From contig JAUNRC010000005.1 in the NCBI GenBank assembly GCA_030535875.1, positions 1 to 57,033 of the forward strand: DNA of 57,033 bases. The letters are read 5' to 3'. The notes beneath the pieces are model-generated. The model did not search any database and was not told where the DNA came from. It saw only the letters and a list, made by a program, of their open reading frames with translations. A program made the translations under genes and the position numbers. This document shows positions 16,554 through 26,047 of this stretch, in pieces; the first letter of the stretch is position 1, and each line of letters opens with the position of its first letter. This DNA comes from Akkermansia sp. (lineage in GTDB: Bacteria; Verrucomicrobiota; Verrucomicrobiia; Verrucomicrobiales; Akkermansiaceae).

Positions 16554-17027
16554 ATGGACGAACTGCAACAAAAAGCAGCCGAGGGTGCCGTCCGCGTGGC
16601 CCGCGCCATCCTTACTCCGTTAGGTTATAACTTCAACATCGAAGTAAGCCCCACCGAAGGAGAACAAGGAGGCGTAACCCTCATGATTACCAGCGCGGAT
16701 GCCTCGTACCTCATCGGCGATGAGGGCGATAAGCTCGACGATCTTCAGTACCTCGTCAACCGACTGTTACAAGCAGAGTGGGAAGAGGCTCCCCGTATCC
16801 GCGTAGATTGCGACCACTACCGCGAACGGGCTGAGAACAAACTGCTGCGCCGCGCCCGCTCGCGTGCCGAGCGGGTTCTTCAGCACGGCACTCCCCTCAT
16901 GATGGAAAAACTCAATGCCTACCAGCGGCGATTGGTTCACAACGAACTGGCCAAAATGCCGGGCATCCGTACCACATCCGAAGAGACGGACTCGCGCTTC
17001 AAGCGCATCACCATCAGCCGCGCCTGA
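16554..17027 (+). CDS. Jag/KhpB-like KH-R3H RNA-binding protein
   Basis: 157-aa protein with a KH-like domain (about residues 15-75, GDEGDKLDDLQYLVNRLL in place of the canonical GxxG loop) and a C-terminal R3H domain (about 115-155, NAYQRRLVHNELAKMPGIRT then RFKRITI). This matches Jag/SpoIIIJ-associated/KhpB proteins, which bind RNA and influence cell-envelope growth in Firmicutes. The N-terminal Jag-N domain is absent. These genes usually neighbour yidC; here the neighbour is a different membrane-protein gene. Confidence 0.85.
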   Translation: MDELQQKAAEGAVRVARAILTPLGYNFNIEVSPTEGEQGGVTLMITSADASYLIGDEGDKLDDLQYLVNRLLQAEWEEAPRIRVDCDHYRERAENKLLRRARSRAERVLQHGTPLMMEKLNAYQRRLVHNELAKMPGIRTTSEETDSRFKRITISRA

Positions 17028-17036
17028 CCTACCCTC

Positions 17037-17786
17037 ATGCACACCCTCGGCCATCTCCTCAGAAATTTACTTCTTACGACAGCGATTCTGCTGCCTTCGG
17101 CCGTGGGCGAAACCTATACCGTCTACATACCCGAAGGAACCAACCTAACAAACGTCGTTCACGCCGTTCGTAAAGTCCTGCCGCGTGATGAACAGCAGCA
17201 GCCGGTAGCATGCGAGTTCAAAACACTTCCTTATAAATGCAGAAATTCCAAACAGGCAGAAGTTCAGGCAGAGGCCATGGCCGCCGGGGTCACCCACCTG
17301 CCCTGTTTAGTCATAGCGGATGATCAAGGCCCCTTTGCCACTTTAATGCTGCGTGGGCTCAAGCGCGCGGATATCAAAAAAGCGGCTGAACAAGCCACGG
17401 CTGCCGACCGCTATGAAAAAGCGAAACGGCGGGAGTTCAACGCCGGGCTCTACCTGCTCTTTGCCCGCTGCGAATACGAAGAAAAAACACCCGAGACTCT
17501 CAGTGAGCTGGTTAACGAATGTCATATACTGCTCAGCCATGATGAATGCAGCAAAGAACTGCAACAACTCATCGGTCTGCGCTGTCTGTACCCCCTGCTC
17601 ATGAAGCAATATGCCATTGGCCATCAGGGAGCTCATACCCCCGAGACCGAAGCCAAACTACTGGAGGCGATTGCCGCGCTTGAACAGGCTCGCGACATCG
17701 CCCCCGACAGCGCTCTCGGCAAGCGAGCCCATGATGAACGTCATCGCCTTCGCATGGCCCGACGCAAAGCTCGTCAATATGAATAA
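17037..17786 (+). CDS. Exported hypothetical protein with possible thioredoxin-like fold
   Basis: 249-aa protein with a signal peptide ending near residue 24 (LPSAVGE). The segment AGVTHLPCLVIADDQG (about residues 83-98) resembles the cis-proline region of thioredoxin folds, but there is no CxxC redox motif, so redox activity is unlikely. The C-terminal half (about 120-249) is charged and helical. I do not recognise a named family. It overlaps the alpha-galactosidase start by 8 nt. Confidence 0.75.
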   Translation: MHTLGHLLRNLLLTTAILLPSAVGETYTVYIPEGTNLTNVVHAVRKVLPRDEQQQPVACEFKTLPYKCRNSKQAEVQAEAMAAGVTHLPCLVIADDQGPFATLMLRGLKRADIKKAAEQATAADRYEKAKRREFNAGLYLLFARCEYEEKTPETLSELVNECHILLSHDECSKELQQLIGLRCLYPLLMKQYAIGHQGAHTPETEAKLLEAIAALEQARDIAPDSALGKRAHDERHRLRMARRKARQYE

Positions 17787-19821
17787 CCCCATCAGGCTCG
17801 ATTATCCTTACGGTTGCATAACATGGCAACAGGGAACGGCTGTCGTCACGCACCACGAGACAGGCACCATTCACTTCAGCTATCTCACTGACTACCAATC
17901 CCGCACCGCATATCCCACCCGCCATCTCTCCGGTGAATATGCCCTACAACTGCTCTTAGCCGATGGTAGTATGGGGCTGAACCCCACAGAACTTGCCCAC
18001 CACATCAACAACGGCGAACTGAACATCATCCTTGCCGACCCCCGCCACCCCGACATCAGGATAAATCTTTACCTGCAACTGCACGAACAAGGCGTGCTCA
18101 GTTCACGGGTCACACTGCACAACGGCACCAACGCCCCCTTGCAAGTACTCAGAGCCGCTTCCGCCGCCGTCTGTTTGCAGGCCTCGGCTTACCATGTCAC
18201 CGGATTCCGAGGCGTATGGGCAGGTGAACACATGCTCTCGGAAGAAGAAGTCCAACGGGGCAACACGCTCTGCATGAGCTCCTGCTGCGGAACAAAAGTT
18301 GCACAGGAAGGCACCCCCGGGCTCATCATCTCCGCCGATGAACCGGCAAGAGAAGAGAGCGGCCGCTGTCTACTGGCTGCACTGGCATGGAGCGGCAATT
18401 ATTCACTCCGTTTCACGCACAATGCTCAGGGCTGCGGCTACCTGGTCATAGGGCACGACTTTGCCCATGCCCCTTATACACTCGCAGCCGGGCAGACTCT
18501 GGAACTGCCGAGTGCAGTTCTGCTCAACAGTCACGCCGGCAAGGGAGATACCACACGCCGTCTGCACCGCTACCTGCGCCGTCATGTCATCCCCCGCGGA
18601 GAACAAACACGCCCCTGCCTCCTCAACAGTTGGGAAGGAGTGCATTTCGACGTTCATGAGTCCACCCTGAAGGCTATGATGGAACAAACCGCTCAACTCG
18701 GCATTGAGATGTTTGTTCTGGATGACGGCTGGTTCGGTCGACGCACGGACGACACCTCTTCCCTCGGCGATTGGTACCCGGCCAAAGATAAATTGCCGTC
18801 CGGTCTGCGCCCGCTTACCAAGCACGCCGAACATCTGGGACTGAAGTTCGGGCTATGGGTCGAACCTGAGATGGTTTGTCCAGACAGCGATTTATTCCGC
18901 GCACACCCGGACTGGGCTCTCCGACTTCCCGACATCGTCCCCACTGAACAGCGCCACCAGTTAGTGCTCAATCTTGCCCGCCCGGAAGTGGAGGCCTTTG
19001 TTCTCAATACCATCAGCGAGCTCCTGAGCAGCAATCCCGACATTGCCTACATCAAATGGGATTGCAACCGCATGATGACAGATGTCCCGCACCCCAACAT
19101 CTATTTCGATTACATCGCGGCCTACTACCGTATCATGCGCGAACTTCGCAGGCGACACCCCGATGTCATCTTCCAATGCTGCTCCGCCGGCGGAGGACGT
19201 ATGGACCTCGGAGCCGCCCTCTATCATGAGGAGTTCTGGTTGAGCGACAATACCGATGCCCACGACCGCCTCCGCATGCAATGGAGCGCCTCACACTTTT
19301 TCCCGGCCAACAGCATCGGCGCCCACGTCACCGCCAGCCCCAACCTCTACACAGGCCGCCACACCTCGCTCAAGTTCCGATTCGATGTGGCGCTGGCCGG
19401 ACGTATGGGCTTCGAGCTCGACCCCCGCAGCCTGAATGACAGCCAACGCGATGAAATCCGCACCCGCCTCGCATTGGCCAAACACCTGCGCCCCTTGGTT
19501 CAAACCGGCGAACTCTATCGACTGATAAGCCCCTACACAAGCAGCGACTGCGCCCTTCTCTACACTGATGGGCGGCAAGCTCTCCTGCTGGCCTACACAA
19601 CAGAACGGCCTTTCACCCGACAGGGGACTGTCATTCCTCTCGCCGGATTGCAAACCAACACGCACTACAAACTCGAGGAACTCCTGCCCGACACGCCGAA
19701 GCCGCTCTGCCCGCAGAACAACACGACGCAACACGGTGCCGAACTGATGCGCCATGGTCTGCCGATACGATGGACCCGCCCCCTGCAATCACTCTGTCTG
19801 CTACTCACTCCGATATCGTAA
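17779..19821 (+). CDS. Alpha-galactosidase, family GH36
   Basis: 680-aa cytoplasmic GH36 enzyme that releases terminal alpha-linked galactose. An N-terminal beta-sandwich (to about residue 300) is followed by a TIM barrel and a small C-terminal beta domain. Substrate-binding motifs include [17 protein letters not shown] and GLWVEPEM. The nucleophile is Asp428 in YIKWDCNR, and the acid/base is Asp490 in [10 protein letters not shown]. There is no signal peptide, so it would act on imported oligosaccharides. The start at 17779 overlaps the upstream stop by 8 nt; the frame is open further upstream, but that part overlaps the previous gene. Confidence 0.95.
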   Translation: MNNPIRLDYPYGCITWQQGTAVVTHHETGTIHFSYLTDYQSRTAYPTRHLSGEYALQLLLADGSMGLNPTELAHHINNGELNIILADPRHPDIRINLYLQLHEQGVLSSRVTLHNGTNAPLQVLRAASAAVCLQASAYHVTGFRGVWAGEHMLSEEEVQRGNTLCMSSCCGTKVAQEGTPGLIISADEPAREESGRCLLAALAWSGNYSLRFTHNAQGCGYLVIGHDFAHAPYTLAAGQTLELPSAVLLNSHAGKGDTTRRLHRYLRRHVIPRGEQTRPCLLNSWEGVHFDVHESTLKAMMEQTAQLGIEMFVLDDGWFGRRTDDTSSLGDWYPAKDKLPSGLRPLTKHAEHLGLKFGLWVEPEMVCPDSDLFRAHPDWALRLPDIVPTEQRHQLVLNLARPEVEAFVLNTISELLSSNPDIAYIKWDCNRMMTDVPHPNIYFDYIAAYYRIMRELRRRHPDVIFQCCSAGGGRMDLGAALYHEEFWLSDNTDAHDRLRMQWSASHFFPANSIGAHVTASPNLYTGRHTSLKFRFDVALAGRMGFELDPRSLNDSQRDEIRTRLALAKHLRPLVQTGELYRLISPYTSSDCALLYTDGRQALLLAYTTERPFTRQGTVIPLAGLQTNTHYKLEELLPDTPKPLCPQNNTTQHGAELMRHGLPIRWTRPLQSLCLLLTPIS

Positions 19822-19837
19822 AATCCACCGATTAGAC

Positions 19838-19864
19838 TTGCAATCACGCCCCCAGAGGTATAGT
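19838..19864 (+). promoter_or_regulatory. Possible promoter of alr
   Basis: TTGCAA (19838-19843) and TATAGT (19859-19864) with a short 15-nt spacer; 9 nt to the ATG. An overlapping TATAAA follows at 19864. Confidence 0.45.
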
Positions 19865-19873
19865 ATAAAAGAT

Positions 19874-20977
19874 ATGGACGCTACGACCACCTACCGAGCC
19901 TGGGCAGAAATCGACACCGAGGCCATGAAACACAACCTCAATGTTGTTAAGAGGGTCATGCCCGAGCACAGCCGCATGCCCATCGTCAAGGCGGAGGCTT
20001 ACGGGCACGGTATTGAAGGTGTCGTGAAAGCGCTGGATGATGAAGACATCACCTTCTTCGGCGTAGCGACCCCCTCGGAGGCCGCCCGAGTACAGGCAGC
20101 CGGTTGCAAGGTGCGCCCCTTCATCCTCGGTCCCTGTTTTCCCACTGAGCGCGAGGCTATCGTCCAGCACAGTTGGCGCGCCGCCCTCTCGAGCATCGAA
20201 GAAGCCGAACATTTCAACTCCCTCGGTCGTCTGTACGACAAGAAGGTCAACCTTCATATCAATGTCGACACCGGCATGGGCCGTGCCGGCGTGCTGCCGC
20301 ACGACATCCCCGGACTGGCCGACAAACTCAAGCAGTTCGAATACCTCAACATCGAAGGCGTGTACTCCCACCTCTCCGCCGCCTCGCAGGACATCACCTT
20401 CACCCACCACCAAATCCGCACATACGAAGCCGCAGTCAAAGAGCTGACAGCCTCACTCGATGTCCCCTATCGTCACCTTTGCAGCAGCGCTGCGGTATTC
20501 AATTACAAAGCACCCAGTACCAACATGGTACGACTGGGACGCATTCTCTACGGCTTCTCGCCCATGCCTTCCCCCTATAACAGAGAATTGCAGAACACCC
20601 TCACGCTCTACAGCCGAGTAACCCTCCTGCGCACCCTGCCCGGCAATCACGGCGTGTCCTACGACCACACCTACATCACCACAGGAGCCACCCGCGTAGC
20701 CACCATCGGCATCGGCTTCGGGGACGGCTACCTGCACTACCTTTCCAACACCGGAGCAAGAGTATACCTCAACGGTCATTATTGCCCGGTACTGGGTCGC
20801 ATCACCATGGACCAAATCATGGTGGATGTCTCACACGTTGACCATGTACAACCGGGCGACGTTGCAGAAATCCTCGGTCCCAATGTTCCGTGGGAAGAAC
20901 TCACGGCACGAGCCAAGACCATCCCCAGCAACATCATCTGCTCCATTTCCTCCCGAGTACCCCGAGTTTACAGGTAA
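19874..20977 (+). CDS. alr: Alanine racemase
   Basis: 367-aa PLP enzyme making D-alanine for peptidoglycan. The cofactor lysine is Lys39 in [10 protein letters not shown]. The second catalytic residue is Tyr263 in GVSYDHTY, and the [13 protein letters not shown] segment carries the usual active-site entrance residues. The start at 19874 ([14 protein letters not shown]) fits the family; the frame is open 120 nt upstream but that stretch is within the GH36 gene and its own promoter. It is convergent with the MBL hydrolase gene. Confidence 0.95.
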   Translation: MDATTTYRAWAEIDTEAMKHNLNVVKRVMPEHSRMPIVKAEAYGHGIEGVVKALDDEDITFFGVATPSEAARVQAAGCKVRPFILGPCFPTEREAIVQHSWRAALSSIEEAEHFNSLGRLYDKKVNLHINVDTGMGRAGVLPHDIPGLADKLKQFEYLNIEGVYSHLSAASQDITFTHHQIRTYEAAVKELTASLDVPYRHLCSSAAVFNYKAPSTNMVRLGRILYGFSPMPSPYNRELQNTLTLYSRVTLLRTLPGNHGVSYDHTYITTGATRVATIGIGFGDGYLHYLSNTGARVYLNGHYCPVLGRITMDQIMVDVSHVDHVQPGDVAEILGPNVPWEELTARAKTIPSNIICSISSRVPRVYR

Positions 20978-21007
20978 CGGCAGCGCCCCACTCCCGGAGC
21001 GACAGGC

Positions 21008-21784
21008 TCAGATTTCCAGACAAAGCCCGTCGTAGGCAGGTGCCATGAACGTCGGCAATGAGCTGCACGCGGCATCATAGTCAACCTTATGCCCGCAGTG
21101 AGTGATATACCCACGAGCGGGAGCAAGCTGTAACATCAACTCCGCATTCTCACTCACGGACAAATGAGTATGGTGCTCATGAGTGGTTAAGCCATCCATC
21201 GCAAGAACATCCAAACCCTCCAACAAAGGGCGCGACTCCTCCGGCAAAACTTTAATATCCGGCACATATCCGAAAGAACGCCCCGCATGACGGAACACAT
21301 AGCCGTAAGTCTCGACCGTGGCATGCTCCACCCGCACGGGAATCACTTCCAAATCCCCCACCACAAAAGGCTTACCTTCATGGTCATGAGCATCGGGGCG
21401 AATATAGCCCTGATATGTATTCTCCGGCGAAAACGCCCACGAAAACATACGGCGCAACATTGCAAGGCAAGAGGCACCGGCATAAAGAGGCAATCGCCCC
21501 GTCCGGTGCCAACAGAAAGCCCTCATATCATCAAAGCCTGTCGTATGATCCAAATGTTCATGTGTATAAATAACGGCATCGATAGCCGTCAGATTGTGAC
21601 GAAGAGCCTGTTGACGAAGGTCAGGGCAGGAATCCACAAGAATGGTCGTACTCTTCGTCTGCACCAGAATCGAAGAGCGCAGACGCTTGTTGCGGGGATT
21701 GTCAGAGGTACACACCGCACAACGGCACCCGATTACTGGTACACCGGTAGACGTTCCGCTGCCAAGGAAAAGTACTTTCATCAT
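21008..21784 (-). CDS. PhnP-like metallo-beta-lactamase-fold phosphodiesterase
   Basis: 258-aa MBL-fold hydrolase. The N-terminus FLGSGTSTGVPVIGCRCAVC combines the GTSxGVP motif with a Cys-x-Cys-x2-Cys zinc site (residues 20-25), as in PhnP. The catalytic motif is THEHLDH (residues 74-80). Further ligands are expected in YVPDIK (Asp) and the C-terminal THCGHK. PhnP cleaves cyclic phosphodiesters in phosphonate use, but no phn gene is near, so a general phosphodiesterase role is as likely. The second codon is also ATG. It is divergent from recN. Confidence 0.88.
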   Translation of the reverse strand: MMKVLFLGSGTSTGVPVIGCRCAVCTSDNPRNKRLRSSILVQTKSTTILVDSCPDLRQQALRHNLTAIDAVIYTHEHLDHTTGFDDMRAFCWHRTGRLPLYAGASCLAMLRRMFSWAFSPENTYQGYIRPDAHDHEGKPFVVGDLEVIPVRVEHATVETYGYVFRHAGRSFGYVPDIKVLPEESRPLLEGLDVLAMDGLTTHEHHTHLSVSENAELMLQLAPARGYITHCGHKVDYDAACSSLPTFMAPAYDGLCLEI

Positions 21785-21846
21785 CAGATTTTGATTTTAT
21801 TTCGGCGGATATTATGCCATAATACGCGCAGAACGCAAAGCAAAAT

Positions 21847-23505
21847 ATGCTCTCCCTGTTAAAGATACGCAACCTAGCCCTCGTCGATGAACTCATCTGG
21901 GAACCCGAACCCGGCTTTCTTGCCATCACCGGCGAAACCGGTGCCGGAAAATCCGTTATCATGGGCGGAATATCCCTCGTACTGGGAGAAAGAGCTGACA
22001 AGAGCCGCATTCGCAGCGGAGAAACTCAGTGCAGTCTCGAAGCGGTCTTTCATATCAACAATCCCCAAAACATCAACGACATACTCGAGGAAGCCGGAGT
22101 TCCGCCGTGTGAAGAAGGTGCGCTGGTTATCCGGCGACTGATAACAGCTAACGGAAATCGTCAATTCATCAACAACACTCCCGTCACCCTCAACCTGCTG
22201 CGACAAATCGGCGGAGGGCTGGTTGACATGCACCACCCCGAGGCTCATCGCTCCCTCACCTCACAAGAACGCCAACTCGACCTGCTCGATGCCTTTGCCG
22301 AAAACGCAAACTGTCTCAATCACTATCGACAGGCGTACCGCCGCTGGCTCGACGCACGAGCCGCCTACCGTGATTTGCTCGAAAGCGAAATGGCAAACGA
22401 ACGCGAGCTGGACTTCCTCCGCCATCAGGTCGATGAAATCGAAAATGCAGCCTTTACAGCCGAAGAAGCAGCAGAACTGGAAGCAAACTGGCAACGAGCC
22501 CGCAACGCCGGTCGCCTGCGCGACACAGCCCTGCCGATGGCCCATCTGATAGAAGGGGCGGATGACTCTGTCATCTCCCAACTGCAACAACTTGTTCGCT
22601 CAGCTCGCGACTTGGAAAGGCTGGATGCCTCATGCGCCGCATGGCTGGCACCGCTCACGGGCATTGTCGAAGAACTCGAAGACCTTGCTGCCCATTTACA
22701 GGACTACGTCAGCGAACTTTGCGGCGACCCGGAAGAACTGGCACGCCTCGAAGAACGTATCAGCACCCTCGACACCCTCAAGCGTAAATACGGAGCCGAT
22801 TTCGAAACCATTCAGGCTCACCTCAACGCCTGTCGTGAACGGCTCGACTCCATCGACAACCGCGAAGAGATGCTCCGCCAACTTGCAGAACAGGAGCGCA
22901 AGCTCTTCGCCGAACTGAAAATCGCCGCAGCCGCCCTGAGTGACAGCCGCCGCAAAGCCGCCCCCAAACTGGCAAAAGACTTCCTGCTACACGCCCGCCA
23001 ATTAGGATTTCGCCAATCACACTTTGATGTTGCCCTCACCCCCTTAAACGAGCCGGGGCCTCACGGAACGGAGGAAGTGGACTTCCTCTTCGGCCCCAAC
23101 CCGGGCGAACCGCTCAAATCACTTAAACTCATAGCCTCAAGCGGCGAGCTTGCCCGAGTCATGCTGGCACTCAAGAGTGCACTTGCCAATCGGGACGACA
23201 CGCCCCTACTTGTCTTTGATGAGATAGATGCCAACGTAGGCGGAGAAATCGCCCGCGCCGTCGGCATGAAAATGCGCGAACTGGGCAACAATCATCAGGT
23301 CATTTCCATCACGCACTTCCCTCAGGTTGCAGCTTTGGCGAACTACCATTACCTCATCTCCAAGAGTACCGTTAATGAACGCACCGTTTCACAACTCCGA
23401 CAAGTAAGCGACGAACACCGGGTCAATGAACTCATGCGCATGCTTGGCACAGGTGGCGAGGCTGCCCATGCCCACGCCATAAGTCTGCTGAATATCGAAC
23501 ACTAA
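21847..23505 (+). CDS. recN: DNA repair protein RecN
   Basis: 552-aa SMC-like ATPase for double-strand-break repair. The N-terminal half-ATPase has Walker A GETGAGKS (residues 29-36). A long coiled-coil region (about 155-370) follows. The C-terminal half contains the ABC-type signature LIASSGELARVMLALK, Walker B LLVFDEIDANVGGEIA and the ISITHFPQVAAL switch region. Length is normal. It is divergent from the MBL gene across a 62-nt spacer with only weak promoter-like elements. Confidence 0.95.
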   Translation: MLSLLKIRNLALVDELIWEPEPGFLAITGETGAGKSVIMGGISLVLGERADKSRIRSGETQCSLEAVFHINNPQNINDILEEAGVPPCEEGALVIRRLITANGNRQFINNTPVTLNLLRQIGGGLVDMHHPEAHRSLTSQERQLDLLDAFAENANCLNHYRQAYRRWLDARAAYRDLLESEMANERELDFLRHQVDEIENAAFTAEEAAELEANWQRARNAGRLRDTALPMAHLIEGADDSVISQLQQLVRSARDLERLDASCAAWLAPLTGIVEELEDLAAHLQDYVSELCGDPEELARLEERISTLDTLKRKYGADFETIQAHLNACRERLDSIDNREEMLRQLAEQERKLFAELKIAAAALSDSRRKAAPKLAKDFLLHARQLGFRQSHFDVALTPLNEPGPHGTEEVDFLFGPNPGEPLKSLKLIASSGELARVMLALKSALANRDDTPLLVFDEIDANVGGEIARAVGMKMRELGNNHQVISITHFPQVAALANYHYLISKSTVNERTVSQLRQVSDEHRVNELMRMLGTGGEAAHAHAISLLNIEH

Positions 23506-23613
23506 AAAAATTACAGCATTTACGCCATAACTCACATTTGAAGTTTGCAATATCAACTTATCTGTGATAACATGATGGCAACGTCAGAGACTTTTTTCAC
23601 ATTTTTCCTCATC

Positions 23614-25092
23614 ATGAAACGCACCTCCTTACTATTCAGTCTGCTCCTTTGCGGCGCACCGCTTCTTCACGCTGCGGATTTTTATGACATCACCCTCTCC
23701 AACGCAAAAAAATACACGCAATGCCGCATACTTTACAGCGGTTCAAACGTCACGAAGTTCACCGGTAAAGACCGTTCCGGAAAAACCGTCACCATGGAGG
23801 TAAAGAGCTCCAGCATTCTCATGAAGAAAGAAGTGGCGGAAATCAAGCCGGCAGAGGAACCGAAACCTGCGCCCGCCCCCAAGCCGGCAGAAGCTCCGGC
23901 AACTGCTGAGCCCACAACCGAACAGCCTGCCACAACACCCGAAGCTCCGGCACCGACCGAGGCCGCTGCCCCGGCTCCGGAACAAGCCCCCGAGGAAGTA
24001 GCCCAGACTCAGGGAATCGCAGAAAAACTGCGTACCCGCCTTGCTACCATCGACAGCGAACTCGCCTCGCTCACCAAGCCCTCCAGAACCCTCATCTCCC
24101 GCTGCAACAGCACCAAGCGAATCGTTAACGGCCGCATGCCCCGAATCGACAAACAAGCCGTTGAAGTCGCAGAATTGCAGACCAAGTTCAACAACCTCGT
24201 CGGAGCAGACTTTACGTTCTCAATCGTCCCGCAGGACGCTCGCGATAAATATATAACGGACGGACAAGCCGCCTACAAGGCCATGCTCATCGACGTTAAG
24301 GAATATAAGAACACCCGCAAGGTCGGTGGTCTGGATAAATTTGAAATCCTGCGCGAGCGCTATCAGGGCATTCCTGAATATAAGGAAGCCTACACCTGGT
24401 ACATGAGCACCCTTCAAACCCTGCAAAAACGCTGGACCAACCTTCAGGCCAGCGAGCAGAAGAAACGCAACCGCATGCACAGCACCAAGCGCAGCGACCT
24501 CACCGAGAGCGATCAGAAGCAGTACGACAAGATTAAGGCTGAACTCGAAAAAGAGGGAGAACAGATTGCTCAGGTCTGGATTAACCCGCCCAAGAACAAC
24601 CTCACCATGCTCAACCTCGGTGTGCAGAGAGTGCGCGATGCTCATCGTCGTAATGAGAACGCCCTTAAAGATGAAGACATCGGCACCGTCCCCCCCTTGC
24701 TCACTTCCACTTGGCAAGCCATGGACAAAGCTCGGGAACAGATGATTAACGGTAACTTTGACGGAGCGGAAGAAACCCTCAAGAACGATACAGCGTTCAC
24801 CAAACTCATCAAACTCAACCGCCAGATTTTCCCTGAAGATTACCGCGCCCCGCTCCGTGAGCAGCGTCAGGCCCTGGAGCGAGAAATCGACAAACGTGCC
24901 CGCGAGCGAAGAAATCTCGAACGCGATCTTACGAACAAGCTCAAATTGCTTGAACGTGACAGCAACTGGGTTGAATCTCAGATTGACTCCGTTCTCGAGT
25001 TGATTGCCAAGGAAAAAGAGGCTGATACTCAGACCAGTTCCGTTGAGCTCGTCGAACAAAATACGGCTCCGGCACCGGCCGAAAAGAAGTAA
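23614..25092 (+). CDS. Exported coiled-coil protein with Pro/Ala-rich linker
   Basis: 492-aa protein with a signal peptide (MKRTSLLFSLLLCGAPLLHA). A small N-terminal beta-rich segment (about 22-75) is followed by a linker of Pro, Ala, Glu and Thr (about 80-145), then a long charged helical part (about 150-480) rich in Lys, Glu and Arg that should form coiled coils. The frame is open 23 codons further upstream, but the signal peptide fixes the start. I do not recognise a family. It may span the periplasm like other linker-coil proteins. It is the first of a run of exported proteins extending to GH110. Confidence 0.82.
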   Translation: MKRTSLLFSLLLCGAPLLHAADFYDITLSNAKKYTQCRILYSGSNVTKFTGKDRSGKTVTMEVKSSSILMKKEVAEIKPAEEPKPAPAPKPAEAPATAEPTTEQPATTPEAPAPTEAAAPAPEQAPEEVAQTQGIAEKLRTRLATIDSELASLTKPSRTLISRCNSTKRIVNGRMPRIDKQAVEVAELQTKFNNLVGADFTFSIVPQDARDKYITDGQAAYKAMLIDVKEYKNTRKVGGLDKFEILRERYQGIPEYKEAYTWYMSTLQTLQKRWTNLQASEQKKRNRMHSTKRSDLTESDQKQYDKIKAELEKEGEQIAQVWINPPKNNLTMLNLGVQRVRDAHRRNENALKDEDIGTVPPLLTSTWQAMDKAREQMINGNFDGAEETLKNDTAFTKLIKLNRQIFPEDYRAPLREQRQALEREIDKRARERRNLERDLTNKLKLLERDSNWVESQIDSVLELIAKEKEADTQTSSVELVEQNTAPAPAEKK

Positions 25093-25110
25093 ACATATCC
25101 TCCTACCAAT

Positions 25111-25136
25111 CAGCCGGGCAATACAAGGCCCGGCTG
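25111..25136 (+). terminator. Hairpin after the coiled-coil gene, possible attenuator or terminator
   Basis: Perfect 9-bp stem CAGCCGGGC / GCCCGGCTG with an 8-nt loop. No T run follows, so termination may be partial. Confidence 0.45.
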
Positions 25137-25160
25137 AGCTGTACATAAAACAAAACCTAC

Positions 25161-25568
25161 ATGAGAACCTCCCCCCTCGTAGCCGGCATCGGACTGACGG
25201 CCCTGACCTCCATAGTACAGGCCGCCATCCCGCAAAATATTGACCAAGCCTTTGAGCGCTTTACCGCCTTGCCGAACACACTGGTACCCATTCTGGAAAA
25301 AGCCAAAGACAGGCAGAGCGCCGATGCTGCGGCAAAAGAACTCAACGATGCCCTGCCCCTCATCTACGATGCACGCACAGAGTTCATGAACATTCAGTCT
25401 CTGAGTCCCGAAGTAAGTGCTGAAGTTCTGATGAAATACGAAAAAAACATGCGCCGGAACTGGGGCAAAGTGTACGAGAACATCTTCCGTCTGCAGAAGG
25501 CACGTTGCTACGACTCGATAGCATTCTTCAAAGAATTTCAAACCTTATGCGCCATGCTGGAACAATGA
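25161..25568 (+). CDS. Small exported helical protein (motif family member A)
   Basis: 135-aa protein with a signal peptide ending near residue 21 (VQA). The mature part is helical. It contains the sequence AKDRQSADAAAKELNDAL, which matches three other exported proteins in this window (members B at 25565, C at 29557, D at 33280). A segment YEKNMRRNWGKVYENIFRLQ follows at a similar distance as in member B. The function is unknown. It overlaps member B by ATGA, so the two are co-translated. Confidence 0.8.
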   Translation: MRTSPLVAGIGLTALTSIVQAAIPQNIDQAFERFTALPNTLVPILEKAKDRQSADAAAKELNDALPLIYDARTEFMNIQSLSPEVSAEVLMKYEKNMRRNWGKVYENIFRLQKARCYDSIAFFKEFQTLCAMLEQ

Positions 25569-26041
25569 GAATCTCCCGCATCTTCCTGACCGGCTCCGTT
25601 TTCGCAGCGCTGACATCAGCGACTCAAGCTCAGAACATCATCGACCCGAACGACCTCCCTGTTGCGCCGACTGCTCCGGTCATTCAGCAAGAGGCCGCAC
25701 CGGAACTCTCTCCCGGCGAGCAGCGCATTCGCGCCGGCATCGTGCTGCTGGGAGTCCTGCTTGAAACCATGACCAAGGTGCAGGACCGCGACACGGCAGA
25801 GGCTGCCGTCGCACCGATTGTTCGCCTTTCGCGCGAGTTCAGGACATGGGGTCAGGTCTTTGCCTCCCTTCCCCCACTCGATGAAGAGACTCAAAGTGTG
25901 TACGAAAAGCGCTACCTTCCCATCATCAACAAGCTCAATGAGCGCATCCAGTTACAAGCTGACCGAATCGCGGCAGCGGAATTCTACGGCTCCGCCAACC
26001 TTCCGGCAGCCCTCGTTAAACTGGTCAACTCCGTACAATAA
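25565..26041 (+). CDS. Small exported helical protein (motif family member B)
   Basis: 158-aa protein with a signal peptide (about 1-23, ending TQAQ). The core VQDRDTAEAAVAPIVRL is followed by YEKRYLPIINKLNERIQ and RIAAAEFYGSANL. Member D has the parallel segments VKDKKTARKAAKSL, AEKRFLPHIEKLDEAIE and RIEEIKDWGSNES, so the two look homologous over most of their length. It starts in the stop of member A and ends 6 nt before the GH110 gene, implying one transcript. The function is unknown; binding or inhibition of an envelope partner is only a guess. Confidence 0.82.
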   Translation: MRISRIFLTGSVFAALTSATQAQNIIDPNDLPVAPTAPVIQQEAAPELSPGEQRIRAGIVLLGVLLETMTKVQDRDTAEAAVAPIVRLSREFRTWGQVFASLPPLDEETQSVYEKRYLPIINKLNERIQLQADRIAAAEFYGSANLPAALVKLVNSVQ

Positions 26042-26047
26042 GCCCGA